A stretch of 64,000 bases of DNA from Gnetum montanum. Its lineage: Eukaryota > Streptophyta > Gnetopsida > Gnetales > Gnetaceae. Location of the stretch: assembly GCA_015680685.1 (NCBI GenBank), contig MNCI01028378.1, positions 67,685-131,684 on the forward strand. The letters are read 5' to 3'. The notes beneath the pieces were generated by a model. The model did not search any database and was not told the origin of the DNA. It saw only the letters and a list, made by a program, of their open reading frames with translations. Both the position numbers and the translations under genes were made by a program. Below, piece after piece: positions 35,008 through 46,152 of the stretch. Within the stretch, counting starts at the first letter, position 1, and each line of letters begins with the position of its first letter.

Positions 35008-38000
35008 ATGGCACCCAAAGACGAATGCAAACACCGAGGACTCGCTAAGGTAGACGAGGTGAAGGATACTCTAGCACATTTGTCCCAGAAGTGCATTGAA
35101 GTGTGCGAGGAGACTCTGTCTGCTCGGTAAGTTGCTACGCCACCCTTATTTTTTTAGGCTACAGTAATCATTATTGCAATGAAATCCATGTCTTTTGCCA
35201 TTTCTTTTGTTGTTGTTTTGGCTTCTATGCCACCGCTATTTCTAGTTGGCTACAATGGCTGTATGGACGTTATGCTATAGTTGCATGCAATATCACCTCA
35301 ACTGCCATTGTTGCAACTACCTTGTCATGGGGGTTTGGGTGATTCGAGAGAGCTTAGCACAAGGTTAGCGTAGCGTACTACCCTTAGGGGGTTTTTCCAT
35401 TTGCGAGATTTGATAGCGTGACACATTTTTAATGTAGTGTAGCATAAGTTATTTTGTAGTACAAAAGTATGGTCAAGATGGTTGTAGCATAGTGAATTCT
35501 TTCCTTTCTAAAGTTTGTAATGTTTTTATTAAGCTTTGTTGGTATGTCATAAGGTCTTTTGGTTGGCAACATTGCTACACTATTGAATTTTTGACATCGC
35601 TACATTGCTAGGTTTTCTTTTGTTAAGTTTGCCATGCTTGTCATAGTAATGTCTTGATTACATTGTTGTATTGTTACACGTTTGTCTATTCCTGCGTTAC
35701 GTGTCATCTAAGTGATGTTGCATTGTGTGAGGTTTGATGACTATGCTATGTTGCAAGGATTCTTTTTTGTTGTTTGTTTGTGTGTTTTTTTTAGAGAATT
35801 TTGCGACTACGAGATCATGCTACGCTATATGCATTGAAAATGTCATGCTATGCTACATGCAATGAAAATTTCATCCTACTCTACATGAAATGAAAATTTC
35901 ATGCTACGCTATATGCAATGAGATGGTTATGTTATGATATGTGTAAACTTCACTCATACGATGTGCTAACATCTGATGCTTCATTATGCAGGGTCATGTT
36001 GAAGCCCATCTTAATTGTCCTAGAGATTGTGGGAGTCCTGTGCTGCCTTAGTGAACCGATGGCCAATGTCCCTCCTCCCCATGCATGTGTGGAGTGATAG
36101 GTGGTCTAGTTTTGTGAGGGCACACAAGACTTCCTATAGTTCCTACTCTATCCTTTCAGTGTGATTGTTTGGTCACACTTATCAGCAAAGACCGTAGCCA
36201 TAATCACAGAAACCCTGTTACTTGGGGCAAACTGGGGAATTCTAAAATTTTTAATTGATGGGTCAATCAGGGGAAAATAGGTAGAAGGTTCTAACCAATG
36301 CCCAAAAATCTTGAGACACTTAAGTTGGATCTGGGAGATGCCTGAGTATAAGTGTTATCACTTATACAACACGCTATTTGTTGCCTGTCATATGGGCACT
36401 TACTTTCAGAACCCACCTGGAATTGTTTATTATGCTAGCAGGTGAGTTCTACGAAGGTATTTTGTTGCATTGTGTAATCCATGCTATGCTATACATAGGT
36501 ATTAACAATGTAAACATACATATTTTTTGTGTGTTTCCAGGTTTTTTATTGACAAGAGTGGTTTGCACAGTGACACAGATTCCTTGGCGTTAGCACAGAT
36601 GTCCCTGCAGGAGTTTTCCTCTACTGGAAATGTGCACACCAGGGTAATAGGCCAATTTGGGGGTGAGTTTAGAACCTATCCAACCCGATATTTCCATTTT
36701 TATGAGAAGTGTAAAGAGGCTGGTTAGTTGGATAGGGAATGGGCATCCCTCAGGCCTCTCACCGTTGAAGAAGTGTTGGTGGATCTCCCATCCTTTCCGA
36801 GTCCATTTAAACCTGGTACGCTAAACCGTGAATTCACTGTTACATGTTCAAGTGATGTTCATTTTTTGCTAACTTTTTTCTTTTATTTTTTTTGTTTTGC
36901 AAACCATTTCAATGGCAAAGAAATCCTAAGAGGTAACCATGATTGCCTCCGAGCGTAATGAAACCAACATCTTTAAGTACGAGGAGGTGGAGGAGACCCA
37001 GTGTTGTTTTTGCAATGGGGATCTAGCCATGCTTGTCCACAACATTCAGGAGGTCAAGCTCATGGATTTATTTTTGGCCATTAACCCGAATGTCCTACTC
37101 ACCAAAATGCTTTTCTTAGCTAACTCCTTCCTCGAGAAAGCGTACCACTTCTGCACACATGTTCATGGTGTGTGAGTGGTGTTTGACATCAATGGCCAAT
37201 TGTTCGTAGATATTTTTGGTGTCCCTTCTGATGATCTCCCCATGGGAGAAAAATATAAGAAATTTGCAAGCCATTAGGGGACATCGAGGAGTGGCTAGGG
37301 GTGGCAAAGGACTAAAAGGGAATCTACATTGAGAAGGTCAAGCTATGGGTCGCCAAAATAGTTTACCCTATCTTCCATGCCTATGCCTTCTTCAAGCTGC
37401 TCTCCTAAGGAAAAATCATTGGAATTGAGCAAGCTTGGATAATAAAGGATGTCATGGAAGAGGGTACCCATTACAATTGGGAAGCTTCGTGGGAAGCTTG
37501 AGTCCCATTTTAACATGCACCGTAACTTCTTTATAGCTTGCCCATGGCATTTTGCAGAATTCTTGGTAGTCCATGAGAATGGGGTCTAGGTACTACAAGA
37601 TCGTAACTAGATTTCCAAACCATGGATCTACCATGTCTTCCATACCACCCAATCTCAAGAACCCCCAAAAGCTATTGGGGAGTCATTTTCCATGACAACC
37701 AGGGATCGGGTGGCATGCAAGTTTCATGCCCAAGACAGCTTGGGAGAGGCACCCCCACTACCATCGGTAGTGTGACAAGGGGGGAACGCCTCATTGCAGA
37801 GATGGTGACAACTAAGCTGTAATGCAAGAGGTCTCTTCCAGCTAAGCAGCTCCCTCGTACGAATGAGGATAGAGAGCAGCCTTCGATTGGTAAGTGTTTT
37901 TATTTTTTTTTGGTGGTTAACGTTCACTACGATGTGCTACGCTAGGTAGCATTGCACAACATAGAATCTGCTTCAAGTTGGTATTATTTGCTAACTATGA

Positions 38001-39733
38001 CTATGCTTTATTGGTAGAGGAAGAAGAGGAATAAGGGGAAGAAGAGGTGGTGGCCCCTACAATAGGAGCGATGAGTGAAAATGAAGGGGCTTCAACCACA
38101 AAGGAAAGGGCCCTGGCCAATGAAGAAGGGGCCCCTACTACAGAAGAAAGGTCCTCAGCTAGTACAAAGGAGGTCCCTACTAATTAAGAGGAGGCCCCTG
38201 CCAATGAAGAGAAAAGGGGCCAAGCCATTGAGGAAGAGGCTCTTGGCGATTAGGAAAAGGCCCCTACTGATGACCCTTTTGTAGAGAGCAATTCGGTACC
38301 GGAGGGACACATGAGCATTGATGATGCTGCTATGTTATTGGGTCAGCTGGAAGGAGAGGGGCTCCACTTTGATGCTAGTGAGTTTAACCGCATATTTGAT
38401 AGTGTGCCAATGCCGACCCCCCTTCTATCACCCCTGAGGGTTTGCTAGGTAGGATCTTTACACTATCATTTACATTGTTCATCAGCTCTATTATGGTTCC
38501 TCTCCAATATGGCTAACATGTTTTACCGTGCAACTAACACCACTGTTGATACCTCTGACCCATCGTTGATCCTCCTACGACCATGGGCCAAAACTCCTGA
38601 CAAATTTACTTTCATGGAGGGGGTGGTCGATGACATAATCGACTGTCTAAAGTAGATCGACCAGGAAGTGGGTAAGTTGAAATTTCTACTCTAAAATATT
38701 TAAATTGGTGTTTCCTCGCTATGCCATTATGACTAGTACCGTTCTATGTATGGTTGGTAGCCTCTCATCTCAAGTGGGATCCTAAGTGAGCAATTGAGGT
38801 CGACGCCATGCCTGAATTCCGATTGAAGGTGACTGAAGTACCCCATCGCATATACGACGAAGCAAGCCAATGTGCGATGTACTTGGCACGCTCCCTGTGG
38901 GAATGTAGGCATGTGAATGAAGACCTCTGAAAATGGGTACAGAGGCTTGAGAATGAGAAGGCCAACCTGACCACTGAAGTAGGAGATCTTTGTTCCAGGA
39001 AGGAATTCCTGTTGGCCTAAGACACCAACAATGGTAGTTGGGTGCATAGCCATCATCGACTATGCAAGGTATTGGATGGTCATGCAATGCAACAATGAGG
39101 CCACTCATGAAATAATAGACCAGTGCATGTAGATGGACCTATTAGTCCAAAAGAACCAAGACTGGAAGGACTATAGTACAAAGGTTTACGAGTGGGGGCA
39201 GGCATAGAAAAATCACAAACATATGTATAAGCTAGAATGTTCCGCCTATCATAAATAATACCAAGATGCCTCTATCAAGTTAGATACCTACAAGGTATTC
39301 CTAGACATTATTGGTGTTTCTAGGGCTTACGACAAGTTCATGCAATAGGTGATAGTGACTGAATCATCCAAAAGGAAAATGACCTTTCCCATGGGTGAAA
39401 CCACCACTACCACCTTTTCTCCAAGACCACCAAGATGGATATCCATAGAAAAGGAGAAGGTTGCAACAAGCGTTGACCTGGGAGATAGGAATTGTGCTGA
39501 TATTATGAAAGAAGAGATCTTGCAATGCCTTGTGAAAGGCATAGATCAGATACCCCTTGAAATAGATGTGGGGCAGTCTCAGGTCAGTCATTTCTTGGTG
39601 TTGTGATCATTTATTTTATTTGAGCCTTTATTGTGACTTTAGCTAACTATTTCATTTTTTTGTGGTATAGAATTCAGATGAAAACATAGGACCTAATGTA
39701 GCAAGGGACAATGGGGCTGGTGAAGGGTCATAG
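35008..39733 (+). pseudogene. Intron-containing plus-strand gene embedded in element D, antisense to its pol
   Basis: The ATG (MAPKDECKHRG...) follows a TATA box by 140 bases. Exon 1 ends at 35,126 before GTAAGT. Exon 2 (35,992-36,441) continues in the same frame through YYASR. Exon 3 starts at 36,541 and also keeps the frame (FFIDKSGLHSDTDSL...). Later introns with GT-AG borders: 37,890-38,017, 38,672-38,760 and 39,583-39,670, plus one near 36,816-36,930 with unclear edges. The middle part contains FDINGQLFVDIFGVPSDDLP and AKIVYPIFHAYAFFK. An acidic Glu/Ala/Pro-rich repeat tract follows (38,018-38,280). The C-terminal half has coiled-coil-like segments (ASQCAMYLARSLWECRH, LENEKANLTTEVGDL). 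The stop is TAG at 39,731. Stops, mostly from C-to-T or G-to-A change, and frameshifts near 37,275 and 38,930 disable it. Function unknown; possibly a distant relative of the accessory ORF in A, B and C. Confidence 0.7.
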
Positions 39734-39930
39734 TGTAGCAGCTAAGAATTTTATTTGGTTTCTCACAAAGAATGTTGCAAACATTATTAATTAATTTTTT
39801 GAATGAAAGAAAAAAAAAGATGAAATATGATGAGATTTATTTCATTTTGACTTATGTGTTGTATTTATTTTTATGTTATTCTTTATCTTTTCTTTTTTAT
39901 CAATTAAACTCCTTGGGAGAATCTCGTTTT
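39734..39930 (+). other. 3' flank of the embedded gene
   Basis: AT-rich sequence after the stop, with an A-rich run at 39,808-39,823. A poly-A signal could lie here but none is certain. Confidence 0.4.
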
Positions 39931-40120
39931 AGTTTTAGGCCATTTCAGGTCGTAATAATAGTTTAAGGCCATTCTGAGCCATCACTAGTTTGAGGCCATT
40001 TCAGGCCATTAGTAGTTTTAGGCCATTTTGGACCACTAGTAGTTTTAGGCCATTTCAAGCCGCTGGTAGTTTTAGACCATTTCGGGCCGTTGGTAGTTTT
40101 AGGCCATTTCGAGCCGTCGG
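39931..40120. repeat. Hairpin tandem array 3 (7 units of 27-29 bp)
   Basis: The unit is AGTTTTAGGCCATTTCGGGC followed by CGTTGGT. The stem is GGCC paired with GGCC (or AGGCC with GGCCG-like variants). It is the same layout as arrays 1 and 2 but with both stem arms changed. It lies between the embedded gene and the D protease. Confidence 0.85.
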
Positions 40121-40419
40121 ATGTTAATAGGGAAAACAATTTTCCAGTTTTAGGCCTTAGTAGGTAGTCATGTGATGCGAATAGTGGACATGATGTGATT
40201 GGTTTAAAGAATGAAAAATGAGTCAGACCCTTAGCATAAACAAATGAATATGATGCAAACAAAAAATAAACATATAATGAGCATTAATCATGTCAAAAGA
40301 AGTGGAGTAGTTATGCTACACAGGTAATGGTCATTTTCACAGTTGCTTTCTAACCCATCATGGGCTTAGTGAGACGTAAGGCCAAGGGGCTTTGTTGCAG
40401 TATTCTTCTATGTCATTTT

Positions 40420-42211
40420 CTACTACTTGAAAAGGTAATTTGGCCCATGTAGTTTTGTTTCTTGAGCTAGAATTTTGGTTAGCTCATTTTCAAAACAAGT
40501 AACCTCGGTGGGGATAGGTGTTTCATTCTTAGAGGTTACTACTTTAGAACCTTACTCCAAGTCAACATTGTTTATCACCTAGGTTGCCACTTCATCACAA
40601 TGGATTACCAATTCCCTACCCACATAAGGTAGGTGGATTTCTTGATGTATGGGTAAAGAGATGGCCCTGAGTTGGGCTAACCACGACCTCCCCAAGATCA
40701 GGTTAAACCTAGGCATCTCTTATACCATGCTAAATGTTGCACTCGTGGGGAACTGGTCCCCTACCACAAAGTTAATGTGAACAATCCCTTTTACCACCAC
40801 CCATGCTCCATTGAATGAATTCAAACACGAAGTTTTTGTGGGTTTGATTTGATCCACTAGACCCAGTTTTTCCACTATGGGAAATAGGATGACATTTGTA
40901 GCCACCCTTTCATCGATGTGTACTCTTTCGATCTTGTGTTGAATGACCCAAATCATGATGAACAAGGGGTGTTGTTGTGGCCTGGCCCTTCTCAAGGTCA
41001 TCCTTGATGGACTCGTCATGAAATGTCAACTAAGCTGGCCATAGTTCTTTGGGTGTAGAAGAAATCATGACCACATGGATCATTTTCTCCTCTACGGGCA
41101 CATTTTCATCAACCTGTATGGACATTAACATGTGAACCAAGGGTTCATGGTGTACAATGGAGGTCATTGTCAGGTTGTATAGGCTCAAAGTTGTATTCTT
41201 TTTCAAAGCCTGTTTGACCTAAGTAAGAGCATTTAAAAGGTCTTGTCCCCTTTTTGGTTTCTTATTACTATTTTCCTTCTCCATTCTTCCTAGAAGACAA
41301 ATTTCTCAAGGAGCAACAGTTTTAGGTTTAGGACTAGACCTTTTTGGATGGGACCGCAATGATTGTGTGGTTGTAGCAGAACCAATTGTTGATGATGAGG
41401 GGGGCATAGATGTGGAGGATGAGGGCGTAGGCTTGGAGGGACCTGGGGTGGTACGATCCTTGGTCATTTTGTTTGTCAAACGCTCTTCTCGTTTCTTTGA
41501 ATGGGAAGGCTATGATGCCATCTTATGTTGGCTCTGTGTGATGGGGGTAGTTGAGTGTTTTGACCCCTTAATGACGAATGGTGTTTGTGGTGTTAGTGCA
41601 GGTGGTGATGCAATTTTGAATATGAAGGGTGAAGGGGAAAATGTTTGAGGAGGAACCTTGTGAACAAATGGTTGTTGCGGTGTCTTCTTTGCCATTGTTG
41701 GTGTTGCTACACCACGTCGAGATGCACAAATCACAAACATTTTCTATGGAGGTTCCAAGTTACTATCTACGCCAATTGTGTTGATAATGTACCCTGCTTC
41801 ATTAGCGTTGAGGGGCTCCTTGTAAATGTGCATGGATTGATTTTTAGGGCAAACGGGGATGCTTTCGTCTAGAACCAACTCACCCTGATCAATCATCCAT
41901 TGGATGTCATCTTTTCATGTCAAACAGTAATTTGTGTCATGACCACAAAGTTGATGGTAGTCACATAATTGCTCTAGCCTTAAGTTCTTGGGAACTAACG
42001 ACTCATTGGACATAGCCAAGGAGGGGTTCCTAAGGAGCTCTTAGTATCATTGATGCCGTTTGGTTGCCTCCTTGGACATATGCTTATGTTAGATGTACCT
42101 AGCCCCCAACAATTTCTTTAGAAGTTTTGAAGGCTTGATGGGTAATGGGGTATACTTGGACTGATCTTTATGCTTGAAGTTGGGCTTAGGTTGGGTTGAT
42201 GCCTCTGGTGC
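40420..42211 (-). pseudogene. Element D gag C-terminus and protease
   Basis: On the minus strand the frame enters at the truncated LTR with a gag piece (YTPLPIKPSKLLKKLLGARY near 42,120), then the zinc-knuckle-like CDYHQLCGHDTNYC near 41,950 (Cys-x2-His-x4-His-x4-Cys). A Pro/Ser/Thr-rich linker follows. The protease is seen at 41,019-40,640: ERVHIDERVATNVILFPIVE with the catalytic Asp, then FNLILGRSWLAQLRAISLPI. The N-terminal half of gag and the leader are missing. Frameshifts and stops are present. Array 3 begins 300 bases behind. Confidence 0.8.
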
Positions 42212-42466
42212 TAACTCACAAAGGGATGTTTGAAGCCAACCAAAGAACTTAAAGGTAAACAGAATGCTTAAAATGCCAACTATGCTCTCTAAAAGACAAC
42301 TTAAAAGCCAACTACGCCAAAAAGCCAATCTTTTTTGCCAACAAGCCAACCAATTTTTTTTCCTAACAACCCAATTTTCTTTGCCAACCTCCCAAGCATT
42401 GTTTGCCAAGGTGTTTATAGGGCCAAGGGTAGGAGAGAAATGTGGTTTGGATGCCACATGTCCTAG

Positions 42467-42500
<34 letters not shown>

Positions 42501-43499
42501 CTAACCAACNGCATGTGATGCTAGATGTGAACTTTGTTATGCTGTGACCATGATGCTGAAATCACATGTGCCAAAACCCAGTGTACCATCAATGCAAGAA
42601 AAATGGAGCCTATGCTCCAGGACTACATCTTCCCTGCTCTTACGAGCGAGGTCAAGCGTAGGAACAATTTTTTGAGAGTTAACTAGGGGAATGAAAAATG
42701 GAGTGGAATTGCTGATTTTCCCAAGGAGATGCCAAAGTGAGAAAAATTGTTGCCAACAAGTTTTAGAGCTACCTGAAGATGTCTTGATGCTTCTATGCTA
42801 GTTTTGCACTACTCATGCTATTGAATATATTAGTGTAGCATAGGTAGCTGCTTGCTACACTAGGATATGCTACGTAACGTAGCATAGTGTAGCCACTAGG
42901 CTTGATAGAAATTTGTATGGGAATTGAATAGCATTTGTCTGAGGCTTAGTCATGCTAACAATTGCAACTTTTTTCCTTCATGCTGAAGAGCTTTTGAACT
43001 CACTGAACTCATGCTTGAAATACTTTTTCTTTTTCTGCATCGTTGCTACGCTATGTGTTGTAATTGTGTTGGCTGAATTTTGACTTGTCTTGTAATTGTT
43101 GGCTAAATTCTAACTTGTCTTGCAATTGTTTTGTCAATTTGTAGGTGGACACTTGAGCTGTTATCTTTCAATGCTTGCTATGTTCCATAGCGTAGCGTAG
43201 CGTAGTAGACTTCTTTACTAGAAAATTTCCTAAACTATTTTGCTCATCCTAAACACTTTTGACAACTCCTAGTGTAGTCTCTGAGTAGATTGTTAGTCGG
43301 GTCAATTGTCTAGTTGAGAAGGCTGGAGAGTCCAACGAGCCCATCAACCTTGGAGATAGAAAAATTGCCAAATTGTACACTCTAATCCTTGGTACCTATC
43401 ATTCTATCGGCTCATCATGATGCTGCACTTGTGGAAATCCTTGCCTAAATTCTGAGACTCTACTGAAGCATGAGAGTCCTGAAATTTTATGGTGTTTCA
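42212..43499 (-). repeat. Element D 5' LTR, truncated at its inner end
   Basis: It matches 27,418-28,827 from ACTCACAAAGGGATGTTT to GGTGTTTCA. About 435 bp present in the 3' LTR (26,983-27,417) are absent, and gag follows directly. The outer end is intact and borders the target duplication ATTTC. Confidence 0.85.
42467..42510. repeat. Poly-C run (32 C) followed by a single N
   Basis: Pure C from 42,467 to 42,498 and N at 42,510, at a place where the other LTR has ordinary sequence (near 27,665). It could be a real homopolymer but looks like a sequencing or assembly fault. Confidence 0.8.
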
Positions 43500-43504
43500 A
43501 TTTC

Positions 43505-45680
43505 TACTTTGTTGTAGGCGTCTATCGCATCAACGATGGATTTCCACACTTCTTTTTCCTACTAGAGCTATTGGAGGATCTCATTCACTTTCACCTTTGT
43601 CAACTGGATGTGTTTTTCATTTACTTCCTTTTGTATATTTACCTATTCTTTGTAATGGTCATTGGCTCTGTCAAAATTGAGAGCCTTCGATTTCTAGGCA
43701 ACTACTTCAATCACAATTTTCCAGTGAAGGGCATGAACCTCCTCCATGGAGAGATTCTTATTTTCTACTACTAGTCTCCTTAATTTTTTGTTTGCTCTAG
43801 CTAGTTGCTCCTATTTTTGATGGATGAAATCTATTAACTATTTGAATCTTGTTTTGTGTGGCCTCTATCAAGAATATGTAGAACACTACCATCTCCATTA
43901 CACCCTTAACTCCTTTCAATTTAGTTTCAAGTTATTCTATAGCTTCATCTCTTGTCAGTGCCAAGTTGAGAGATGGAGGGTCAGCAATCTAGGCTTTTAA
44001 TTTGGCTACTTTTGCAACCAAGAATTCATTGCACTCCTTGGCTATTTCAACTTGCCCTTCCAATATGATATTCTTGCACCTCTCCTCAAGTAGCTCTAAC
44101 TAGGTTATAGTAATGTTGTACAGAAGATCAAAGACATCCAGAAGTGGTTACCCAATTTCCACCTATACAACCAATAGTTCTTCATTCTACACTACATTTA
44201 TTTTACCACTAGTGGTTTCTATAGATGTTTATACATCTTTAAGTGTACTGATGTCTAGCAAAAATTCCATAGGTGTGTTGAGTATTTTGGAAATATGACT
44301 AGAGACCACTTCTACTACATTCTCTTGTCCTTGGTGCTACTTCACGAAAATTGTTGCTTCCTCACCCTCCTTCAAGTGCATCGAGAAGGTTGTAGCATTT
44401 CTAGAGATTCTTGGGAGTGATTGTTGTTTTGTGAGAGATACTATAACCTCTCTAGTGCTCAGATTTGACCTCCTAAGTAGTTGTGTTCTTTGGGCCAAGA
44501 AAATGGATCCACCTTTACCCATCAAATTGATTGTTTAGGCCACCTTGTTGAGGTGACTCATTGTAGGTTTATAGATGTATGGATACCCACCATTCATGCT
44601 TGCTTGTTGCTCATTTTAATGCAATATCCATTCTCTGTATTCTCACAACTGTTGGATGGTTGTAGTAATCTTTGGCATAGTTTTCTGAGTGATGGGTGGA
44701 GATGGTGGTCAATTCTCCTTTTATTAGATAGTGGTTGTAGGCATCTTATCCTTCATCATTTATGCTTAGTTAGTAATTAGAATAGTTCTGATAGTATCAC
44801 TAGTATAACGTACTATCCATCCCCTTTGACAGAGTTTCTTGATGAGGCATGGAAAGGGGAGTGCCTTCCTTCCATGTTCATTATCTTTAAATTTCTTCTC
44901 CATCTCTGGATAGATTAGCTATGGAAGGTTGATTGGAAATCTCCCACTCAGAGTAGTGCATGCTTGGTTAGAGAAGGTAGTGATTTTGCTTGGCCTCACT
45001 TTGGGATTGAAATGGAAGGTTGCAATCTTGTAATGGATCCTCTTTGTTGGTGTAAGCATGTTAAACTCCTTGTTGTCAACACCATAGTACCATTGCACCC
45101 ATTCTTTCTTGATACTAGGATACATTTGCATTGGGATCTTAGTAAGGTTCATCCCTATTTCAAGCAACCCAAGCATTGCAGCAATGACCTACACCATGTA
45201 GGACACTATGATGTCCTTAATTTTCACCATTGATCTGGGCTTCATGTTACTCTAGAGTAGGAATGTCTCTCCCATGTACCACTCCTCAATGGAAGTGATG
45301 ATTGGCCACATGAGAGAGAAATTTACCTAGTCCTACAATTCTCTTGTTGCATGCTCCAAAAAAGGGCCAAAATTTAACTTCTAGAGCATTGATTTTTGGA
45401 CCTTCCTTCATTTGATCTGATTTAGCCAAGCCTCTATTAATTTCACCGAAGGATTCGTTGGTTGTGCTAGTGCATCATCTTGATGGGATTGTTCTATTGA
45501 TATTGGTGGTTCTTGAATTTGTTTGATAGATTCCACTTCTACCTCTTTCCTAAGAAGACCTATGGCATGGGTTGTGAGTGGTTCTTCTTGGGACTATTCT
45601 TGGCCTCTTTCCATTCTAGTCCATTTATCCGTTAGTTGGGATAATCTTGCTTCTTACGTGTGCTTTCCTTTTGGTGCCAT
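43505..45680 (-). pseudogene. Element B accessory ORF, N-terminal and central piece
   Basis: It begins MAPKGKHT at 45,680 (minus). Around 45,176-44,919 it has KKEWVQWYYGVDNKEFNMLT, RIHYKIATFHFNPKVRPSKI and downstream (near 44,830) ALPFPCLIKKLCQ. These blocks match elements A and C. Further down are Lys/Glu-rich, probably coiled-coil stretches broken by stops. Element D cut the ORF at 43,500; the C-terminal piece is at 26,977-26,545. The ORF lies in the same orientation as the pol and behind it, the position of the Athila 3' ORF. No function is established. Confidence 0.65.
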
Positions 45681-46116
45681 TTGTGGTCACAACACATCCA
45701 TGGATTAGTAGATATAATGTGTAACTCTAAGGTTTTGAATACCTTCTCTTGTTAGTTATCTATACTTTGGCTAAAGTTGGACCATGGTAGATTGATTATT
45801 TTATTATTATTTATTATAGTTGTCATCGGAGCTTGTTGGAAAGGTTCAACTTTTTTAATTTAGTGTTTAATGGTTGATTTCTTAGTTAAACATTTGTGGG
45901 AGTTAGAAAAACTTTTGAAATTTTTTTTGTGAAAAATGGCATATTTGTGGCCTCCACAACCAAGAGCTTATCACTAGTAGTTGCAAGGTCATGAGAAAGA
46001 GTGATTTGGATAAATGGTTTGTAAGTTATGGGCTTTGAAATGTTCTAGGCTTTGAAAAATTGAAAAAATCCTTTGATTTTTGTGAGAAAATGTAAAAATT
46101 TCAAAGTGGGGTCACA

Positions 46117-46152
<36 letters not shown>

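Larger units (their letters stand above)
26983..43499 (-). mobile_element. Element D: Tat-lineage Ty3/gypsy retrotransposon nested in element B
   Basis: A perfect target duplication ATTTC (26,978-26,982 and 43,500-43,504) bounds the element inside the element B accessory ORF. The 3' LTR is full (1,845 bp). The 5' LTR is missing its inner 435 bp or so, together with the primer site and the N-terminal part of gag. Minus-strand domains are gag C-terminus with zinc knuckle, protease, RT, RNase H, a second RNase H and integrase. The double RNase H is the mark of the Tat lineage. Between protease and RT lies a plus-strand, intron-containing gene (35,008-39,733) flanked by hairpin repeat arrays. The element cannot be autonomous as it stands. 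Confidence 0.9.

Noticed and set aside
35103-35342. Open frame with Cys/Phe-rich, membrane-like protein
   Set aside because: It starts in exon 1 of the embedded gene in a different frame and runs into the first intron. It is a by-product of that sequence.
38765-39108. Minus-strand frames of about 70-108 codons
   Set aside because: They lie antisense to exons of the plus-strand gene, show no family motif, and are explained by open sequence on the other strand.
42264-42518. Proline- or glycine-rich proteins ending in a long homopolymer
   Set aside because: The homopolymer is the poly-C run at 42,467-42,498 inside the D LTR; not coding.
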